A stretch of 64,000 bases of DNA from Petrosia ficiformis (Eukaryota > Porifera > Demospongiae > Haplosclerida > Petrosiidae). The stretch lies in assembly GCA_947044365.1 (NCBI GenBank), contig OX345637.1:992001-1056000 (forward strand). The letters run 5' to 3'. Below, one piece after another: positions 28,601 through 36,500 of the stretch. Within the stretch, counting starts at the first letter, position 1; each line of letters begins with the position of its first letter. Position numbers and translations under genes: made by a program. The notes under the pieces were generated by a model. The model saw nothing but the letters and a program-made list of their open reading frames with translations. It made no database searches and was not told the DNA's origin.

Positions 28601-29900
28601 ATTAATTAGTTTATAGCCTGTAAGCAATTTAGTTTTTACTTAATTAACAACGGTTAAGTATTCATTAATCACTAACAAGCTTCAGTAAGTTTTAGTTAGT
28701 AAACTGAATGTAAACTGGCAAACTAAAAGGAGCTAAAATAACACATAATATGTACATACTAACATTGTATAGTATGACAATAACAACCACTCTTAATTTA
28801 TAAGAAAAATCTTAGATTTATAATTCATTATTGTTAACTAATAGTTATGAAGTAGACCCATAATTATAAACTTAAACAATACATACATGTTCATTCTACA
28901 TTTATATTAGTCTCTCACACCAGACCCATACCATAAAAAGCTGTGCCCCAATCAGAATACACAACATCATGATAGGTCATTATTAACACACACATTTCAT
29001 GATATCCCATCTAGAAATGGAACTAGAAGCAGTGATCGATAGAGTAACTTTGAATATGAGTCTTTGAAATCAAAACAGAAATAAGCTATTTGGCTTTTTC
29101 TACACAACTAAGACATATTTTGTACTACTACCTACGGGGTTTGGAAATAGCTTGTGTTATTACATTTGTGTTGTCGTCAGTGTAAAGAGCTTCTTATTTG
29201 GCACTACACAGTTCTCTCTTTAAGCTAGTGGCACAGTTAATTATGATTATATTGTCACTAACAGCGTTAATTGGTTCAAGATGTATTCTCAATGGCACAC
29301 ACTAACCATTGTCGAGCCGATTTGGCCCATGCTTCAAAACTTATCAAAAACTCTGGTTGTCATATATGTAACTGATACGACTTCCTTGAACAAACTAATG
29401 TACAGCGTGCAACCAGACCCTTTTTTGTGGGATGGGTCTGGCTGACGAGACTACATTTATATACACTAATGCTGTTTTATTATGACAATAATGATCAGTT
29501 TAGATTTATATATAACTACTAATAATAGTTGTTGCAGTAGACTCGTTATCTATAGTTCAGTTAATTATAAGTCATAATACGTTACTAAAAGCAACCTTGA
29601 TTCTAATTAACAAGAAATACACCAGTAGATATTAATGTTATGAATAATTCATAGTTCACACCTGGGGAGTGTCACTATTACTAAACAGCTTTCCATTGTC
29701 ATCTTCTTCATCTGAATCACTAATCAGTGGAGGAGGTCCTTTATCAGTAGTGGTCATGTTCCTTTCTCTGTGGAGCTTTAAAAGAGAACCATGTAGTTGT
29801 ATACACGAGGATAGCTCAGCTACACCTACAAATGGGTCTGGTAATTTTAATCCTTTAAGGGGGTGACCACGTGTGTCTATATAAACGCTATTAAACGGAG
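1894..29900 (-). CDS. Giant spectrin-repeat-like protein gene, partial at both ends
   Basis: At least 24 minus-strand exons between 29900 and 1894 join in frame, with phases that agree at every junction, giving about 1550 visible residues. The product is helix-rich, acidic and Trp-punctuated: segments of about 100 residues start with patterns such as W[LIM]...E and carry heptad-like Leu spacing. This is typical of spectrin repeats in nesprin, dystonin or dystrophin-type cytoskeletal linkers. No actin-binding calponin homology domain, KASH, EF-hand or GAS2 domain is visible, so the exact family cannot be named and the gene probably continues past 1. No clear first exon with a start codon was found right of 29900. 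An in-frame TAG at 20261-20263 interrupts one exon. Introns hold most of the repeats listed here and, at 7699-16576, the oppositely oriented FReD genes. The block entries give the exons. Confidence 0.7.
3885..4310. repeat. Tandem repeat, 60-83 bp unit, about six copies
   Basis: A unit containing palindromic ACATGTACATGTAC, then GTTGAATGGCTAGATAGCTC, then TATGTACATGCATTATATGA recurs at spacings of about 60, 75, 61, 81 and 83 bases. Copies differ mainly by gain or loss of the ACATGTAC core. The array lies in an intron of the spectrin-like gene. Confidence 0.75.
5563..5612. repeat. CTAT tetranucleotide microsatellite
   Basis: An imperfect (CTAT)n tract ends about a dozen bases before the donor side of the exon 5624-5875 of the minus-strand gene. 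Confidence 0.7.
6370..6610. repeat. ACATGTAC / GGTCCCATA minisatellite-like tract
   Basis: Alternating ACATGTACATGTA palindromes and GGTCCCATACA or GGTCACATACA segments repeat roughly every 25-30 bases. This is intronic, with no coding signal in it. Confidence 0.6.
6896..7108. mobile_element. hAT-type miniature element with 8 bp target duplication
   Basis: The termini are CAGTTTTTTGATAAG and the complement CTTATCAAAAACTCTG. The flanking octamer AGATACAT is present perfectly at 6888-6895 and 7109-7116. An 8 bp duplication is the hAT signature. At 213 bp it has no coding capacity. Related copies lie at 16806-17011 and 29178-29355. Confidence 0.8.
7772..8560. mobile_element. Cluster of foldback or miniature element remnants
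   Basis: Bases 7772-7935 match one arm of the inverted pair at 44110-45548 (shared GTAGGGATGGCAC and TTGCAAGTGATGAGCTG). Bases 7960-8150 match one arm of the hairpin at 45966-46273 (shared TATATGGAAGTGG and GTTTAATTTTGGGTC). Bases 8187-8560 form a separate foldback whose outer arms share TGATTTAAT and GTCATAAC. The cluster fills the start of the 8.9 kb intron of the minus-strand gene. Confidence 0.55.
9105..9112 (+). promoter_or_regulatory. TATA box of FReD copy A
   Basis: TATAAAAG lies 91 bases before the ATG at 9196. The surrounding segment from about 9095 to 9180 is nearly identical to 11456-11550 upstream of copy B, so the core promoter is conserved between the two copies. Confidence 0.6.
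9196..10186 (+). pseudogene. FReD copy A: disrupted secreted fibrinogen-related protein
   Basis: Exon 1 starts at 9196 but lost 14 bases relative to copy B inside the signal peptide, so it hits TGA at 9232-9234. Exon 2 (9334-9515) encodes a Cys-rich segment (YLYGCKAKDEEGQDLSCTCM...) and ends in phase 0. The FReD proper, 9701-10186, starts only at VDFHLNWADYVHGFG. The conserved opening of the domain (YCDMETDGGGWTVFQRR in copy C) is replaced by unrelated AT-rich DNA. The rest is well preserved through [23 protein letters not shown], the segment that carries ligand and calcium-site residues in FReD lectins, to the TGA at 10184-10186. Two independent lesions make a functional product unlikely. 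An AATAAA lies at 10277-10282. Confidence 0.8.
10187..11460 (+). other. Spacer of the FReD tandem duplication unit
   Basis: No gene seen. Bases 10187-10620 are the 3' flank shared with the other FReD copies. Bases about 10820-10980 match 8660-8870 (shared TTGGGGTCACTATACAGA and AGTAGCTAGTAATGACAT), the upstream part of unit A. Bases about 11005-11180 match 14885-15050. Together these define a repeated unit of roughly 2.2 kb. Confidence 0.6.
11466..11472 (+). promoter_or_regulatory. TATA box of FReD copy B
   Basis: TATAAAA, 101 bases before the ATG at 11567, in a segment nearly identical to the copy A promoter (shared GAATTCAGTATAAT and CTTCATATGTGTTATCAGTC). Confidence 0.6.
11567..11845 (+). 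CDS. FReD copy B: 70-residue secreted mini-protein made by internal deletion
   Basis: Exon 1 (11567-11645, phase 1) encodes MKAPLLLVLLLTIAYHAEG, a clean signal peptide, then NCPDDSN. Exon 2 (11712-11845) continues with EYLYGCKAEDEEEQDLSCTC, then departs from copy A after LQQK and runs into sequence that matches the 3' untranslated region of the FReD copies (GAAGCAACATTGAGTGAACT), ending in TGA at 11843-11845. The whole fibrinogen domain is therefore missing. The residual frame is open: a 19-residue signal followed by about 50 residues with four Cys. The promoter looks intact. It may be an expressed small secreted peptide or simply a deletion pseudogene. Splicing to the distant copy C exon is unlikely because the only nearby donor is in the wrong phase. 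Confidence 0.55.
11846..12752. other. Flank of copy B, no gene seen
   Basis: Bases 11846-12180 are FReD 3' flank homology (shared CATTAGAAAGTGTGGGCA-like segment near 12127). An AT microsatellite lies at 12302-12323. The rest is unassigned AT-rich DNA. Confidence 0.4.
12753..13377. mobile_element. Foldback element with long terminal inverted repeats and a captured exon-like ORF
   Basis: The left arm (about 12753-12814, CAAGAGTATATAATA... GGGAGAGTATCGCACTT ... GCACAACCCTGCGAAA) is inverted at about 13300-13377. The interior is more GC-rich than its surroundings. On the minus strand an open frame starts at an ATG at 13215 and gives 68 residues of normal composition, but a GTAAGC donor occurs at the end (TTTGTGAG|GTAAGC), so it looks like a captured first exon. 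There is no transposase. Terminal TA-rich flanks do not give a clear target duplication. Confidence 0.65.
13378..14884. other. No gene seen; degenerate repeats
   Basis: A head fragment of the palindrome-headed miniature family (ATGGCCCACAGGGCCAT) lies at about 13672-13688. The rest shows no convincing exon on either strand. Confidence 0.4.
15087..15635 (+). pseudogene. FReD copy C: orphan fibrinogen-related domain exon with a premature stop
   Basis: After an ATATAG acceptor the exon reads AYCDMETDGGGWTVFQRR, the hallmark opening of a fibrinogen C-terminal domain. It continues through a complete-looking domain, including DNDNDNSGYNCAV and LGAWWYHNCHYSNLNG. At 15579-15581 the codon for the conserved Trp in GINWKTW is TAA, so the last 18 residues (ending FTEMKVRTA, TGA at 15633-15635) are cut off. 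No signal-peptide exon or Cys-rich exon lies upstream. Instead the 170 bases before the exon match the region 400 bases upstream of copy B exon 1, so a recombination has joined promoter-distal DNA directly to the domain exon. Confidence 0.8.
15636..16257. other. FReD 3' flank homology, no gene
   Basis: The sequence shares ACAATGAGACAGTAATTAG and CATTAGAAAGTGTGGGCA with the flanks of the other copies. Nothing coding was seen. Confidence 0.5.
16258..16535. mobile_element. Hairpin miniature element
   Basis: Two arms of about 85 bases are near-inverted copies (GGGATAGTACCTCAGCAAC on the left, its complement GTTGCTGAGGTACTATCCC on the right) around a 100 base spacer. The layout and end sequences resemble the hairpin at 45966-46273 (both have Phe/Tyr-codon-like CTTTCATTTTT ends). 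It lies about 40 bases from the exon 16577-16693. Confidence 0.65.
16577..20401 (-). CDS. Spectrin-like gene, exon block 3, with an in-frame TAG
   Basis: Exons in transcription order: 20198-20401, 19601-19702, 19142-19303, 18232-18402, 17529-17738, 16577-16693. All are multiples of three (204, 102, 162, 171, 210 and 117 nt), so the block is phase 0 throughout. Repeat-like helix starts include LLLWLQETVAELENS, VTTILNEWMEKIE and TTQRWQELVSCL. Two oddities are present. Exon 20198-20401 has TAG as its 47th codon (20261-20263) between NISFL and QQLQEKIQ, with helix heptads unbroken on both sides and no room for an intron. Exon 17529-17738 ends CAG followed by GCATGT rather than GT, which fits a GC-AG intron; an hAT-type element sits only 15 bases into that intron. 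The ACTGT satellite occupies the intron between 18402 and 19142. Confidence 0.7.
16806..17011. mobile_element. hAT-type miniature element, older copy
   Basis: The ends CACATTTTTTGATA and TATCAAAAACACTG match the 6896-7108 element in inverse orientation. The flanking octamers ACTAGTAT and ATTAATAT agree at six of eight bases, consistent with a decayed target duplication. Confidence 0.6.
17081..17505. mobile_element. hAT-type miniature element of the TAGGGCTGGG family, beside an exon
   Basis: The octamer ATTATCAC is duplicated perfectly at 17073-17080 and 17506-17513. The right end reads CATCCCAGCCCTA and the left end AGGTGCTGGG. Internally there is a direct repeat, TATAGAGGAGGCTGTCTATA, at about 17333 and 17379. 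The right end is 23 bases from the exon 17529-17738. Confidence 0.8.
17760..18055. repeat. GATG/GAATG microsatellite
   Basis: An imperfect tetra- and pentanucleotide array (GATGAATGGATAGA variants) fills the intron between exons 17529-17738 and 18232-18402. Similar arrays lie at 20433-20530 and 27776-28023, all in introns of the same gene. Confidence 0.8.
18436..19125. repeat. 690 bp ACTGT pentanucleotide satellite
   Basis: About 135 head-to-tail copies of ACTGT with scattered single-base variants (ACTAT, GCTGT, ACTTT, ACTGC). The unit length of 5 makes a 15 base codon period, so long frames are open on both strands without being genes. It is intronic to the spectrin-like gene and stops 16 bases from the exon 19142-19303. 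Shorter ACTGT tracts recur at about 21115-21160 and 26425-26560. Confidence 0.95.
19802..20129. mobile_element. hAT-type miniature element, TAGGGCTGGG family
   Basis: It starts TAGGGCTGGGATGAAGGTT and ends ACAGCCCTA. Flanking octamers CTTCTTAT and ATTGTTAT match at six of eight. Its left end matches, in inverse orientation, the right end of 17081-17505. Confidence 0.7.
20433..20530. repeat. GAATG/GATG microsatellite
   Basis: A short imperfect array of the same type as 17760-18055, within an intron. Confidence 0.65.
20800..21055. repeat. 29 bp minisatellite, about eight copies
   Basis: The unit GCATGTAATGTACATGTACT followed by GTGTACTGA repeats with few changes. It combines the ACATGTAC palindrome and the ACTGT motif that dominate other arrays in this gene, which suggests local origin. 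It lies in the intron between exons 20198-20401 and 21267-21946. Confidence 0.9.
21267..22687 (-). CDS. Spectrin-like gene, exon block 2: long acidic linker
   Basis: Two exons, 22534-22687 (154 nt, ends phase 1) and 21267-21946 (680 nt, starts with the two completing bases), join exactly in frame. The first encodes a strongly acidic tract (EDEDEEEEDDDEVFEAS). The second is the longest exon of the gene, about 226 residues rich in Asp, Glu, Ser and Pro, with no predicted repeat heptads until its C-terminal 40 residues (NLEWVKNIGVFEFRQEE). It reads as a disordered linker between helical repeats. The open frame of 678 bases without a stop in AT-rich DNA is strong evidence for coding. Confidence 0.75.
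22040..22215. repeat. ACATGTAC palindrome cluster
   Basis: Dense alternation of TACATGTA, ACGTACATG and TATCCATA segments, partly self-complementary (CCTATCCATATGTACAAG and the following CATATGGATAGG form a hairpin near 22180-22215). Intronic. Confidence 0.6.
23602..29900 (-). CDS. Spectrin-like gene, exon block 1 (most N-terminal seen)
   Basis: Exons in transcription order: 29662-29900, 28053-28157, 26626-26910, 25987-26151, 25229-25262, 24667-24796, 23602-23728. The first begins after a good TTTATTTCAG acceptor and encodes a Pro/Gly-containing stretch, then a Ser/Asp-rich tract (SDSDEEDD). Later exons are helical. The 34-base microexon 25229-25262 (RSLLGYMEEPL plus one base) was inferred because it alone repairs the phase mismatch between 25987 (phase 0) and 24796 (two leading bases). 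Its GTAAGC donor is good and its acceptor modest. Exon 23602-23728 contains WRELEEIEAWIANVQ, a spectrin-repeat-like helix start. Most junctions are phase 0, and exons end with CAG or AAG before GT. Confidence 0.65.
26996..27441 (-). mobile_element. Palindrome-headed miniature element, near full length, minus orientation
   Basis: Read on the minus strand it starts ATGGCCTGTAGGGCCAT, continues CCCTCTGATTGCTTTCC and ends AAAGCAATCATAGGGAT. Terminal repeats of about 17 bases (ATCCCTATGATTGCTTT and its complement) sit just inside the head palindrome. The best plus-strand copy is 58816-59270. Confidence 0.75.
27776..28023. repeat. GAATG/GATG microsatellite
   Basis: Repeats of GAATGGATGGATAAAT type over about 250 bases, within an intron just downstream (in gene sense) of the exon 28053-28157. 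Confidence 0.8.
28264..28312. repeat. TAATTACTG short tandem repeat
   Basis: Five copies of the 9 base unit ACTGTAATT in a row, intronic. Confidence 0.8.
28313..29177. other. Intron, nothing recognised
   Basis: AT-rich intronic DNA of the minus-strand gene without a recognisable exon, repeat family or RNA. Confidence 0.4.
29178..29355. mobile_element. hAT-type miniature element, third copy
   Basis: It matches 6896-7108 over most of its length (GAGCTTCTTAT, AATTATGATTAT, CAAGATGTATTCTCAATGGC, CTTATCAAAAACTCTG) but is shortened at the left. The flanks GTTGTCGT and GTTGTCAT agree at seven of eight, a nearly intact target duplication. Confidence 0.75.
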
Positions 29901-29947
29901 CTGAAATAAAGTGAAATGCAGACAAGGAAGCTGAGAAAGAAGATGAG

Positions 29948-30001
29948 ATGAAAAGTGTAGAAGCTGAAGAATTAAAGAACAAAGCAAATGATCTTTTAAA
30001 G
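29948..30001 (+). other. Possible orphan first exon resembling the start of a TPR protein
   Basis: An ATG at 29948 opens 18 codons, MKSVEAEELKNKANDLLK, ending at a good donor (AAG|GTATGT) in phase 0. From memory, the segment AEELKNKANDLL resembles the beginning of the TPR region of protein phosphatase 5 (AEELK..AND.FK). No following TPR or phosphatase exon was found in the next several kb. It also overlaps an intron of the minus-strand gene just upstream of the exon 29662-29900. It may be a displaced exon, or chance. Confidence 0.25.
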
Positions 30002-31088
30002 GTATGTTTATCAAATTATCACCTCCGATGTGATATAATTATCAACTGGGCTTAATGAAAAGTGTTCCTGTTGGTGGAATATAGGGTTGATACCAGTTTT
30101 GATACAAAAACTATACCATGGTATAACTAATACTAATTAGCCACGTGTTCCACAAATGGTTACATACACAATTAGAACACTTTGAAGTCATAAATGCTTG
30201 TAAACACCAGAAATAACTTAAGATCTATCTGTACAACTTACCTTTTGCAGTAATACTTAACAGTACACAAATGCACCACTTTATACTGAAGATAATAAAT
30301 GTCTACCATTTTTTTCTAACTCAATTGATACCTAACAAACACTGCTAAAGCAGGTAAGGTAGCAGCAACATTCAGTTGCAGAGTTTTAGGCATTCAGGAG
30401 ATCTTAAAAGGTGCAGATAGTGTACGAAGAAGGCTGATATCAGGGAGAAGTCAGACAACTAAGTGATGTGACAGACAGAGAATCACCAAACTCTATTTAC
30501 ATCCTATCCATGGTCTGACGGCTGTATTAAAGGTCTGTGTGTGCAGTATTGCTTTGAATAATGTTGTTTGTAGGTACTTATAATACTGCAGTACAGTGTA
30601 TAGTGTTATATATAGCAATGGTAGTATATGTACGAATGTTCTGTACGTTTTAAATACACTTCATTATTACAGTACTTGTGTTGTAGTATTGTTTTGTTTT
30701 GTGACTTTATTGTCCACTATTGTACATTATATGCATAGTCTATGCATCTGTGACCTACTATTTGAAAAAGGAGCTTAAATTTTCTCTCAAAATAAGCAAA
30801 CACTTATATTTGCTTTCAGCTATATCATAGAATTATCATCTGAATGGATTCTACCCTTCAGTAGTATTGCTAGTAGCATATCCATGTAGATATACAAGTA
30901 AGTTGGTATATAAATTAATGCATTTCAAAACTTGCGCCAAATATTGCATGTAGCCCAACAAAGAAATTAGGTATATTAGCTCTATGTATAGGCTTCATTT
31001 CAGGCATATTGAACTAGATTGAGTATAATTACTGTTCTTATTATGGCCCACATGGCCATCCCTATATAACTGCTTTCCCCAGGGTTTA

Positions 31089-31090
<2 letters not shown>
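30002..31090. other. No gene seen
   Basis: AT-rich DNA. A head fragment of the palindrome-headed miniature family (ATGGCCCACATGGCCATCCC) lies at about 31044-31063. Confidence 0.4.
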
Positions 31091-31137
<47 letters not shown>

Positions 31138-31499
31138 GCACTTTGACGCCTAACATCAAAGGTACCGACTGTTCTATATTTTCCATATAGCACACTTTTT
31201 TTGACCACATCCTGTTCTATATTTTCTGGATGTTGCTTATAACACTAGAAAAGAACGCGCTTACCTCGGGTTTAGTGCAAGAACACTAAGTACTTCATTT
31301 TTCTTCTCCATTGCATCAATCCAAAGTACTATAAACCAGTTAAAGCACCGGTTTTGCTCATGTTGTCTTGGAAAATATAGCACTGGGGGTGGGGTCTCGA
31401 AGCCTCATAAAGCACTCTGCTATGCCTCGTGCTTTATGAGCTTCTCGACCCCACCCCTCGTGCTATATTTCCCATACAACACTCGCACCGGTGCTTTAA

Positions 31500-31531
<32 letters not shown>

Positions 31532-31532
31532 C
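31091..31532. mobile_element. TA tract and near-perfect hairpin element
   Basis: A (TA)n tract at about 31091-31130 precedes a segment ending in a strong inverted repeat at 31338-31500. There, AGTTAAAGCACCGG and CACTGGGGGTGGGGTC pair with GACCCCACCCC and CCGGTGCTTTAACT. A second (AT)n tract follows at about 31501-31530. The GC-rich stem is conspicuous. It is probably a miniature inverted-repeat element inserted into an AT microsatellite. Confidence 0.65.
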
Positions 31533-31822
31533 TATGATGATGTCATCAGTTCATAGAAAGTGTAGGTGGTATATTTAGCTAATAATGTACACCTGTGAAA
31601 ACCACAAACTAGTATACATTTCTGCCAGCAGTATATATTTTAACCACAAACTATATCTTGAAAAAGCCGATCCAAAACACTATGAAGCTCTTTGAATTGA
31701 TAGCTAGATGGGTCACACAGTTTAACCTGATTGTCTGGCTGGCAGTTCGAGGGTATAAAATGTTTCCAACCAGATAGTATTTGCATCATACTCCTTGGTG
31801 TATATTCGTCTCCGTTATTTTT

Positions 31823-32035
31823 TCAAATTTCTGACACAAAAACACATAACCAATGACAGAAGTTCTTCTCCAAATCATCCAATATTTCAGTTTTCTTCTC
31901 AGCAACCACATTGTGTTGTTCCAGCCATGGCTTGCATACTCCTACAGCCCAATCTGTAGCCTTCTGGGTGTTCTTAGATACCACTGGCTTTTCAATTTCT
32001 TCTTCGTCAAAAACAACAATCTTTTGTTTTAACAA
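31823..32035 (-). pseudogene. Remnant ORF resembling the N-terminal part of a tyrosine-recombinase-derived (DUF3504-like) element
   Basis: Seventy codons on the minus strand (starting at 32035) contain KNTQKATDWAVGVCKPWLEQ and, after a gap, EILDDLEKNFCHWLCVFVSE. The pattern of NT...A....W..W followed by L..L...F..F..E is reminiscent of Crypton/DUF3504 proteins, where an N-terminal SAM-like segment precedes the recombinase. No catalytic part is present. The assignment is by eye and weak. Confidence 0.3.
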
Positions 32036-33521
32036 AATGCTTAGACGTCTTTCTTGCCTTCTGCCATTACTAGAGGTCAGTGACTCAGTGCCAGCCTGCC
32101 GGGTTTCATAAATTAGCTGATGACATCATCATGGCATATATTATATACTTTGAAGTGTATTCACCAAATATACACCCCAAGGTGGCAAGGTCAATGTGGT
32201 TTGCCACCAAGATATTTGACCGAATGCAGCAAGGTCAAATATCTAGCTCAAACACACAAGAACAAAGCTTCTTATGGTTTACATATAAATTAGAACTAAT
32301 ATATCGCTGTTCTATATTTCAGTTAAAATGAGATCCTTTAGGCTGTTGTGTTTCAAGTCAGCTGTGACAACACCACAAAGCAATTATTAATTGTAGGGAT
32401 ACTTTTTCTCTATACATCTTGTTATTTATAATTATATTACATCAATGCAGGTTACATACAGGGGGAGAGAAGACTAAGTATTTCCCTCCACAAAGCTATC
32501 GCCTCTGATCATTCTATTTCATTATACATATTATAATTATTATGTCCGTAGACATAATGTAATTAAAATGTCATGTAAAACTTTATATTGGAACATCTAA
32601 TGGGACTATTCCCTTCTCTTGTTCAGGTGAATCATCTACAGTTACTAGTACTAGTGGTAGACGTGTATGTAGTACTGGATCATCACCAAATCTGTTACTA
32701 TCTATTTATCATGAAGTAGTTCTTCTAAAGGAGTACAATTTAAAGAGAGTTTCAATATGAGGTGGAAATATATTGTAGCTAGGTAGAAAATATACTACCA
32801 AGTACACCCAGGGTTTCTTTCATGGGGGCATTTGCCCCCTTTTGAAAAATCTATGACGGTGAAGAAAAGAAGATCAGTAATGTGTAAGGTCCTGATGAAC
32901 ATTCCCACTATTAGCATCCTAAGCTATAAATTTTCACTTTGAGTAGCTCAGATTACTATGATAGCTCAGTGCAGGTAAAATGAAAATCACACTTTTCTTT
33001 GCCTGCTCACCACATTATTCCTGAAAGAAACCCTGACACCTATTGTTTCTTAGCCTCATTATTAACAATTGTTGATATTTATCATTTAAAAGCATTCAGT
33101 ATCTCCAGATGCTTTTTTTTGGCAAACACTGTCACTAATTGATTTGTCTGTGAGGAATAATACTCAAAGGCCTTCATTCATGTTTTTGTCTATGATGATT
33201 ACATTCCATAAACTCATTCATTTCTTTATCTCATACAGGTCTCCTGGTCAATCTTCTCGTTATACTCAATATGGATAACTGGATTAGCTTATCAAACTTT
33301 TAAACAGCTACTAAAGAACTTATAAGGGAACACATTTTAATTTTTCTGAAGTGTCAATTCCTGTATTTTTGAAACTACATCTTTTTATTTCATAAGGTTT
33401 TAAAGTCAAATATTTTTTTAACACAGTAAAAGACGTTCTGCGCTATGATCATCGAAGTTATATAATAATAACAAGGGTGTGTCAGCACTGTTATTTTGGG
33501 GCGGGTCTGGCCAGGAGAGAG
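32036..33521. other. Intergenic, tail fragment of a miniature element only
   Basis: Bases about 32340-32430 match the tail of the palindrome-headed family (ACACCACAAAGCAATTATTA, TAGGGATACTTTTTCTCTAT). Otherwise there is no gene. Confidence 0.45.
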
Positions 33522-36500
33522 ATGGCGGAGGCGAATGTGCAACATCTTGGTAAGATATGAACTTTTTTAAAAGTATTACATCATTAAAAACAATTATTAT
33601 TATGTAGGTACTGATGATCACTACGAGGTCTTTCAAGAGTGTAAGAAATGCAGTGCTAAATGGTATACAATTGGATTGAACCTTGGAATTCCTTATCACA
33701 TTCTTGATACTATCAAGCATGATTGTCCTAACGGCGGTGATCAGTGTATGTCTAATATGCTTACGAAATGGTTACAGAAAGTAGATGAAAAGTGTGTTCG
33801 AGATTGGAGAAGTTTATGTCAAGCTCTTTGTGATGTAGACAAATCAACAGCTGATCAAATAGCAAAGAAACACTTTATCACCTATAACAACAAGCAAAAT
33901 GGTATGTAATAATTACACATGTATGTAGAAGTGGATGTTTATCAATTACAGTGATGAACGAGAACAGCCTATATTATTTTGATTTTCTACTGTACTTAAT
34001 TTTTAAAAGATCTTCAGTGTAGAACTTTAGGGATATTCAGACAGAACAGTATTAGTTCCAGTTTCTACGTAAGTTACTGTACAAGTAGCCTTCTTCCTGC
34101 AGCTTGAGTGCATATTGTATTATGGCCATTAATAGACTGAGCTCTCCAGAATGACATAACTTCCTTATAAACATTGTATACAGCGTGTACAATGTGACAA
34201 GCATTAAATTGTATTAAACCCTGTGGAAAGCAATCATAGGGATGGCCCTGCATGTTATTGAAATGGCAAGGACCATAGGGTGGACATGCATGCTATGAGT
34301 CGAGTTATTGTATAGTGGTAATATTGAAATTTCATCAATTTCCAAATGTGTCAAAATCTCATGATATTAAGCACAAACACCTTATTGTTGTTTTTGTTGA
34401 GTTAGTTAACATGTACATATATAGAATTAGTTACTTCACTCATAGGCCTTAGTTGTTATTATGTATTTGCAATAATTAATCTGTGAGTTCACTTTATTTA
34501 TTACTTTATAGACAAGGATACAAAAAATGATCCTCCTTCTATGTATCCACATGAAATGTGTGGTTGTGGATCATGTACAATCAAGGATTGGAAACAAGGA
34601 AGGAGATGTGAGAAACCGGATACAGAAAAATATCCAAAGTTCGTGCTTCTTAACCCAAATCAGAGTATAGCTGCACGATTCAATCACACTTTATCAGAAG
34701 AAAATGAATTGTATGCTATGACAACAGATATTGATGAGAGATTTCGTGAGTGCTCTGTCAAAACATGGTCCTCTTTAAGATGTGAAGTTGAAGGATATGG
34801 AGCGAGAAACCGACGTGGACCAAAGCAGGATATTGGTGACATTGTGATGGAGTTGCGTAATTACTTTCAATTGCCTATGCCAATAAACGTAACCAGTATA
34901 GAAGAGTTGAATGATCTCTTTTCTAAAATACGAGTTTCGTGGTTCAATTTTAAACCTATTCATTACGTTGCTACAAATCGTCTTGGTGATTTATATCCCG
35001 AAGTAATTCAAATGTGGGAGGAGTATGTTCAACATTTCAAGAAATACTGTTCTGAGCGAAATCTAAAGGAATACTCAGGTATACTCTTCAATGAAGAAAA
35101 TGACAATGTTTTCATTCTAGAAATTGATGAATGTTATTACGAAATGAAACTTTCTGATATTCGTCTTTTGCGTAACTCTCTATGTCGTGTAGCTGGATGT
35201 CGTTCCATTTCAGTTCACCTAGTTGCTGTAGGAACGGGCTCCCTCCTATTATCATTTTGCTATTGTTTTGATGACTACATCAACAAGTTTAACCTCACAC
35301 CAAGACAACTTAAATTACTAGCTGAAATAAAAGTATGCAGAATCACAAGTCTAAGAGACAAACATAATCAGTTTGTTTACAATGATGTACAGAGTTACAA
35401 GGTTTGTACAATAAGTGATTTTATTTCTCATTCTCTTGAATTATTGTAATACACACGTAGATTCTTCCACTTGAGTATGGAGTCAGACAAGCAGAAAAAC
35501 CCACTGCTGAAAGTATGTTTATGTTTCATTGACTAAACTGTTAGTATTTCAAGCTAGACCCTTCCTTTTTGTTTTGTTTTCTGAAAGCTAATGTCAAATA
35601 GATAATAATTTAGCATTTGATATTATATGTGTTCTATATCCCATTAAATTAAAAGTAAATAGAATGCTATACTTCTGCAACAGTTCAGGTTGTAGCACAT
35701 TATAGTGCACAATGAAATAGCTTGGGCCAGTACACATTATTAAACTTTTGAAAGTACATGTAGTATCTTATAATCATTGGAATGGATAGTGTGTGTGCTC
35801 TATAAATTAGAAAAACACTTGTCAAAAAACTTATTTATAGATATTAGATTTAGACACAGAATAATGAAGACAGTGTCTATAGTTGAGGAACTTGATTTGG
35901 AGATATCAGAAAAGCAGCTTCAGTTGTTATTCCCATTTAAGAACATTCCAGGTACAAATAATTTATGTATTTGAGTATAATGTAGTATCACTCATTCATT
36001 AGATACAGATGATGCAGAAACACAGACACTCACTGAAGAAGCAACAGAGATTCAACTGCAAGAAAGCATTATTGGAGAAGAAACTGATTTAGTTGTATTT
36101 AATCAGGTAAAGACATAAAAATATAGCAAATGAAACTGAATAAGAATATTACTTATATACAATACCTCACAATATAAAGTTTGCATACTATCGCTGTACT
36201 TCCATTGTACATTGTGAGTGAAGTACACTGTATTTCAAATGTACTACACAGTATTACAGTATTACACCTTAGGACTATGCTATCACATACAAGTGTGAAG
36301 TGATTCACACATTAATTACTATGATTACAATAAAAAGTAATACTGTAGTACTACTTAGAAGTAATACTATAGAACTACTTAGTAATACTAAGTACTACAT
36401 GTAGTTAGAAGTACAGTTGACTATCACCTAATTAAAATGTAGCTCCCATTGTAGTATGTAAACTTAATAAAGTCATGTACTGTAAATCAATAACAAAATT

